DNA of 10,107 nt from Clostridia bacterium (GTDB lineage: Bacteria; Bacillota; Clostridia; Oscillospirales; CAG-272), in NCBI GenBank assembly GCA_017420845.1, contig JAFQOC010000427.1, positions 1 to 10,107 on the forward strand, written 5' to 3'. The notes under the pieces are model-generated. The model was not told where the DNA came from, ran no database searches, and saw only the letters and a program-made list of their open reading frames with translations. Below, piece by piece: positions 7,739-10,107 of the stretch (its first letter is position 1; each line of letters opens with the position of its first letter). The position numbers were made by a program, and so were the translations under genes.

Positions 7739-7771
7739 GCATCCCGCGGCATTGCCGCGGGATGCTTTTTT
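7739..7771 (+). terminator. rbr: Rho-independent terminator of rubrerythrin
   Basis: Perfect 12-bp stem (7739-7750 GCATCCCGCGGC with 7754-7765), loop ATT, followed by six T residues (7766-7771). It begins 17 bases after the rubrerythrin stop and separates that gene from the promoter at 7777. Confidence 0.95.
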
Positions 7772-7776
7772 GAGCC

Positions 7777-7805
7777 TTGACAGCATTCGTCATTTGTGCT
7801 ATAAT
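7777..7805 (+). promoter_or_regulatory. Consensus promoter of the HIRAN-like / ADP-ribosylhydrolase operon
   Basis: TTGACA (7777-7782), 17-bp spacer, TATAAT (7800-7805), with TGC extended -10. It begins five bases after the T run of the rubrerythrin terminator. The transcript should start near 7812, so the coding region cannot begin at the in-frame ATG at 7725. Confidence 0.9.
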
Positions 7806-7840
7806 ATCGATAGAAAGAAAACCCGGAGACGGGAAAGAAG

Positions 7841-7847
7841 GGAGGAG
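7841..7847 (+). promoter_or_regulatory. Ribosome binding site for a TTG start
   Basis: GGAGGAG lies six bases before the TTG at 7854. No ATG or GTG in this frame follows at a suitable distance, and the TTG lies just before the first membrane helix, so this site fixes the start of the membrane protein. Confidence 0.8.
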
Positions 7848-7853
7848 CGGATA

Positions 7854-8507
7854 TTGGGCAAACGGATAGGGGGCGTGCTGGCGCTTCTGATCGGGCTGGG
7901 GATCACGGTGTTTTGCGCCGTGAGGCTGGCCTATCGAATCCCCTCCAATTTTACCGCTGACGGTGAGGGCTTGGACTTTCTGATCAATATTGCGGTCAAG
8001 TATGAGCTACGGGGATACATTGTTCATATGATTCCTGGTATAGGTATTGGCCTGTGGGGACTGTGCCTGCTGGTCAGCCCGCGCAAGCATCGTGTGGCGA
8101 TAGCCCGCCCTGTGAGCGCGGAGGAGGCTTCCTCGGCGGAGACGGCCGCCCCCTCGTCCAAGGTTGATAGGGGGAGAGTGGAAACGCCCACCTGCATTCT
8201 CTGCACGGATCTGATGGGAGCTACCTTTCGGGGAAAGGATGGGAAGACCGGTCGGGCTCTGCTGGCCGATGCGGCACCCGGGGATTTTTTGTTGTGCCGT
8301 ATGGTGACTGACCATCAATTCTCTCCCTCCATCGGTGTGTTCACCCTGCGGGGGGTTCTGCTGGGCTACCTGGACGCCGCGTTTGTCCGAGAGCTCTGCA
8401 CCAGATACCCCGATCACCGCATTTCGGTAACGGTAGACCGTATCACTGCTGACCCCGACGTGGCCTTCCGTTGCCGCCTGCGTGTGGGCGTGTACGCGGC
8501 GGAATGA
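7854..8507 (+). CDS. Two-TM membrane protein with cytosolic HIRAN-like domain
   Basis: 217 residues from the TTG start set by GGAGGAG at 7841-7847. Membrane helices lie at about 7-27 and 54-75. Basic residues flank the N-terminus and follow helix 2 (PRKHR), which puts both ends in the cytosol and a short loop outside. Residues 83-112 are a Ser/Ala/Glu-rich linker. Residues 115-197 resemble HIRAN domains as found in Firmicutes: MGATFRGKDGKTGRALL, then PGDFLLCRM (142-150) and LRGVLLGYLDAAFVREL (165-181). These match the family's pattern of V-G-x-T-F...dG...R, GD-x-L-x-L and G-x-x-x-GYL. HIRAN domains bind DNA ends in eukaryotic HLTF; the role of stand-alone bacterial ones is largely unknown. 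The NpyDpnA segment of typical HIRANs is poorly kept (TDHQFSPSIGV). It is first in an operon with the next gene (37-bp gap). The domain call is by eye. Confidence 0.8.
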   Translation: MGKRIGGVLALLIGLGITVFCAVRLAYRIPSNFTADGEGLDFLINIAVKYELRGYIVHMIPGIGIGLWGLCLLVSPRKHRVAIARPVSAEEASSAETAAPSSKVDRGRVETPTCILCTDLMGATFRGKDGKTGRALLADAAPGDFLLCRMVTDHQFSPSIGVFTLRGVLLGYLDAAFVRELCTRYPDHRISVTVDRITADPDVAFRCRLRVGVYAAE

Positions 8508-8544
8508 AGACGAAATATTGAATCCAACATACAGGAGGCACGTA

Positions 8545-9942
8545 ATGGCTGCTTACAAAAAAACATCCCTTCCCACTCCTGACCTGTCGGCTCTCCATCC
8601 GTGGGAGCTGTACTCCTCTGCCCTCGGTATCGAGTACCGCCAGAGTCTGGAGGAGGGATTGGACGTGGAGAAGTACGTCGACCTGTTCCGCGCGGTGGAG
8701 GCTCTCCCCGCCGACGATATCGACGCCAAGGAGAAGCTGGCGGATACCCTCTTTGAGCTGGTCATGAACGCTCCCACCCGCGAGGGCTATGCCTATAACG
8801 AGCCCTCCGACCTTGAAGGGATCCGCGCCCTTCGCAAGCCTTACCCTTCAGAGGGCGAGATGCCCACCGATGAAGTCCTTTTGGACCGCATCCACGGCGC
8901 GTGGCTGGGCCGTATCTGCGGCTGTATGCTGGGCAAGACCGTGGAGTGCATCCGCACAAGCGAGCTGATCCCCTTCTTAAAGGAGAGCGGGAACTACCCC
9001 ATGCACCGCTACATAGTCAGCACCGACTGCACCGAGGAGACCTTCGAAAAGTACGGTTTCCACTTCCGTCATACCTGTTACGTGGACAAGACCGATGGTA
9101 TGCCCCCCGACGACGACACCAACTACGTCCTGCTGGCCCAAACCCTCGTCGAGACCTTCGGGCGGGACTTTACCCCCGCCGATATGGCCGGCCATTGGCT
9201 CCGTATGCAGCCCAAGGATGCCTACTGTACCGCCGAGCGGGCGGCCTTCTGCAACTTTATCAAGGGCTACCTCCCCCCCGATTCTGCCGTATATAAGAAC
9301 CCCTACCGCGAGTGGATCGGTGCCCAGATCCGCGGGGACTACTTCGGCTATATCAACCCCGGCGACCCCGAGATCGCGGCCGACATGGCCTGGCGGGACG
9401 CCTCCATTTCCCATATCAAGAACGGCATCTACGGCGAAATGTGGGTAGCCGCCATGCTGGCCGTGGCCGCCGTCACCGCCGAGGGGGATCCCATCCGCCG
9501 CATCGAGACCGTGATCCGAGGCGGTTTGGCCCGGATCCCCGCCACCTCCCGCCTGTACGAGGCCGTCATGACCGTGGTGGACGGCTATCGAGGCGGCGTA
9601 ACGCAGGCCGACTGCTTCGCCGCCATCCACGCCCGTTTCAACGAGTACGACGGACACGACTGGTGTCACACCATCTCCAACGCCATGATCGTGGCGGCCT
9701 CCCTCCTCTACGGCGAGGGGGACTACGGCAGGTCCATCTGCATGGCCGTGGAGACCGGCTTTGACACCGACTGCAACGGCGCCACCGTAGGCTCGGTGTT
9801 GGGTATGCTCTTCGGCCGCGGGTGCATCGGGGAGGAGTGGGCAGGACCCATGAAGGATACCCTGCATACCACCCTGTTCGGGATGGATACGGTGTCTATC
9901 TCCGAGCGGGCGAGGATGACCATGGGGCATATCAAGAGGTGA
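8545..9942 (+). CDS. ADP-ribosylglycohydrolase family protein
   Basis: 465 residues; AGGAGG (8533-8538) lies six bases before the ATG at 8545, which is preferred over an upstream in-frame ATG at 8482 that overlaps the preceding gene. The family (DraG/ARH fold, dinuclear magnesium) removes ADP-ribose from proteins or small molecules; many members are uncharacterised. Residues 112-131 contain the family's opening helix (DRIHGAWLGRICGCMLGK). PPDDDTNY (187-194) supplies the first metal-binding acidic cluster and GFDTDCNGAT (405-414) the second, matching the G-x-DTD-x-N signature. Between them is an all-helical core with AAMLAVAAVTAEGDP (302-315). About 110 N-terminal residues, with no signal peptide or membrane helix, precede the fold and are not part of the minimal DraG domain. 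The key acidic residues are intact, so activity is plausible; the substrate is unknown. It is probably cytosolic and co-transcribed with the HIRAN-like membrane protein. Confidence 0.93.
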   Translation: MAAYKKTSLPTPDLSALHPWELYSSALGIEYRQSLEEGLDVEKYVDLFRAVEALPADDIDAKEKLADTLFELVMNAPTREGYAYNEPSDLEGIRALRKPYPSEGEMPTDEVLLDRIHGAWLGRICGCMLGKTVECIRTSELIPFLKESGNYPMHRYIVSTDCTEETFEKYGFHFRHTCYVDKTDGMPPDDDTNYVLLAQTLVETFGRDFTPADMAGHWLRMQPKDAYCTAERAAFCNFIKGYLPPDSAVYKNPYREWIGAQIRGDYFGYINPGDPEIAADMAWRDASISHIKNGIYGEMWVAAMLAVAAVTAEGDPIRRIETVIRGGLARIPATSRLYEAVMTVVDGYRGGVTQADCFAAIHARFNEYDGHDWCHTISNAMIVAASLLYGEGDYGRSICMAVETGFDTDCNGATVGSVLGMLFGRGCIGEEWAGPMKDTLHTTLFGMDTVSISERARMTMGHIKR

Positions 9943-9969
9943 AATAAACTTCAAATTGCAGTTTAACGG

Positions 9970-10107
9970 TCGGTTGAAAAGCCTATGGTAGGGGCCGGCG
10001 CCCACGACGGCCCGTCACCAATCGACCAAAATATGTTGTCGGATCTATGTTTTTTTCGGGGCGTCGAAGGCGCCGCCCCCTACCGATGGTTTTTTAAAAC
10101 ACACCGA
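9970..10107. repeat. Imperfect inverted-repeat intergenic element (MITE/REP-like), cut by window end or ending there
   Basis: Arms 9987-10014 and 10057-10084 are 28 bp each and match at 24 of 28 positions when one is reverse-complemented, starting GGTAGGGG. They enclose a 42-bp AT-richer centre ending in seven T residues (10050-10056). Outside the arms, TCGGT at 9970-9974 and its complement ACCGA at 10103-10107 may be the element's outer ends. No reading frame of note is inside. GC-rich elements beginning GTAGGGG are, as I remember, common between genes in Oscillospiraceae-like genomes. Six T residues (10090-10095) after the right arm could let it double as a terminator for the upstream operon, for which no other terminator is seen. 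Confidence 0.6.

Noticed and set aside
7725..7853. A 43-residue N-terminal extension of the HIRAN-like membrane protein
   Set aside because: It covers the rubrerythrin terminator and the next promoter, and its Arg/Lys-rich residues reflect the leader DNA.
8977..10005. A 342-residue minus-strand open frame opposite the ADP-ribosylglycohydrolase gene
   Set aside because: Gly/Val/His-rich shadow of a GC-biased coding strand; it has no recognisable domain and runs out into the repeat element.
1..10107. CRISPR arrays, tRNA or rRNA genes, insertion sequences
   Set aside because: No spaced direct repeats, tRNA-like folds, rRNA stretches or transposase frames were seen on either strand.

Overview
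The window looks like a chromosomal segment of a GC-rich anaerobic Firmicute of the class Clostridia, probably an Oscillospiraceae/Ruminococcaceae-like gut organism. This rests on the Clostridia-type rubrerythrin, the strong AGGAGG-type ribosome binding sites, textbook sigma-A promoters (several with an extended -10), and a large surface protein with a Thr/Glu/Ser-rich linker and a GC-S...hydrophobic...RKRK tail. The assignment is inferred from protein style; no 16S or other marker gene is present.

Layout, left to right. (1) Positions 55-4005, minus strand: a 1316-residue secreted, membrane-anchored multidomain protein with a GH71/GH99-like catalytic domain between beta-sandwich domains and a CBM9-like domain. 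It has its own promoter (4034-4062). (2) Positions 4136-4182: a terminator serving the next minus-strand gene. (3) Positions 4222-6933, minus strand: a 903-residue superfamily 2 helicase-like protein with decayed ATPase motifs, fused to a membrane segment and a further C-terminal domain. (4) Positions 6934-7184: a divergent promoter region. The leftward helicase promoter overlaps a perfect 8-bp-arm inverted repeat; the rightward promoter is full consensus and feeds a structured leader of about 90 nt. (5) Positions 7185-7721, plus strand: rubrerythrin, closed by a strong terminator. (6) Positions 7777-9942, plus strand: a two-gene operon with its own consensus promoter. It encodes a small two-TM protein with a HIRAN-like cytosolic domain (TTG start) and a 465-residue ADP-ribosylglycohydrolase family protein. 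(7) Positions about 9970-10107: an imperfect inverted-repeat element, non-coding and probably a dispersed intergenic repeat, running to the window edge.

The window holds four separate transcription units, with no sign of one large pathway. The glycosidase points to polysaccharide or glycoprotein glycan use at the cell surface, and rubrerythrin to peroxide and oxygen defence. The helicase-membrane fusion and the HIRAN-membrane/ADP-ribosylhydrolase pair are the least understood parts. Both place normally cytosolic nucleic-acid-type domains next to the membrane, but nothing in the sequence proves they work together.
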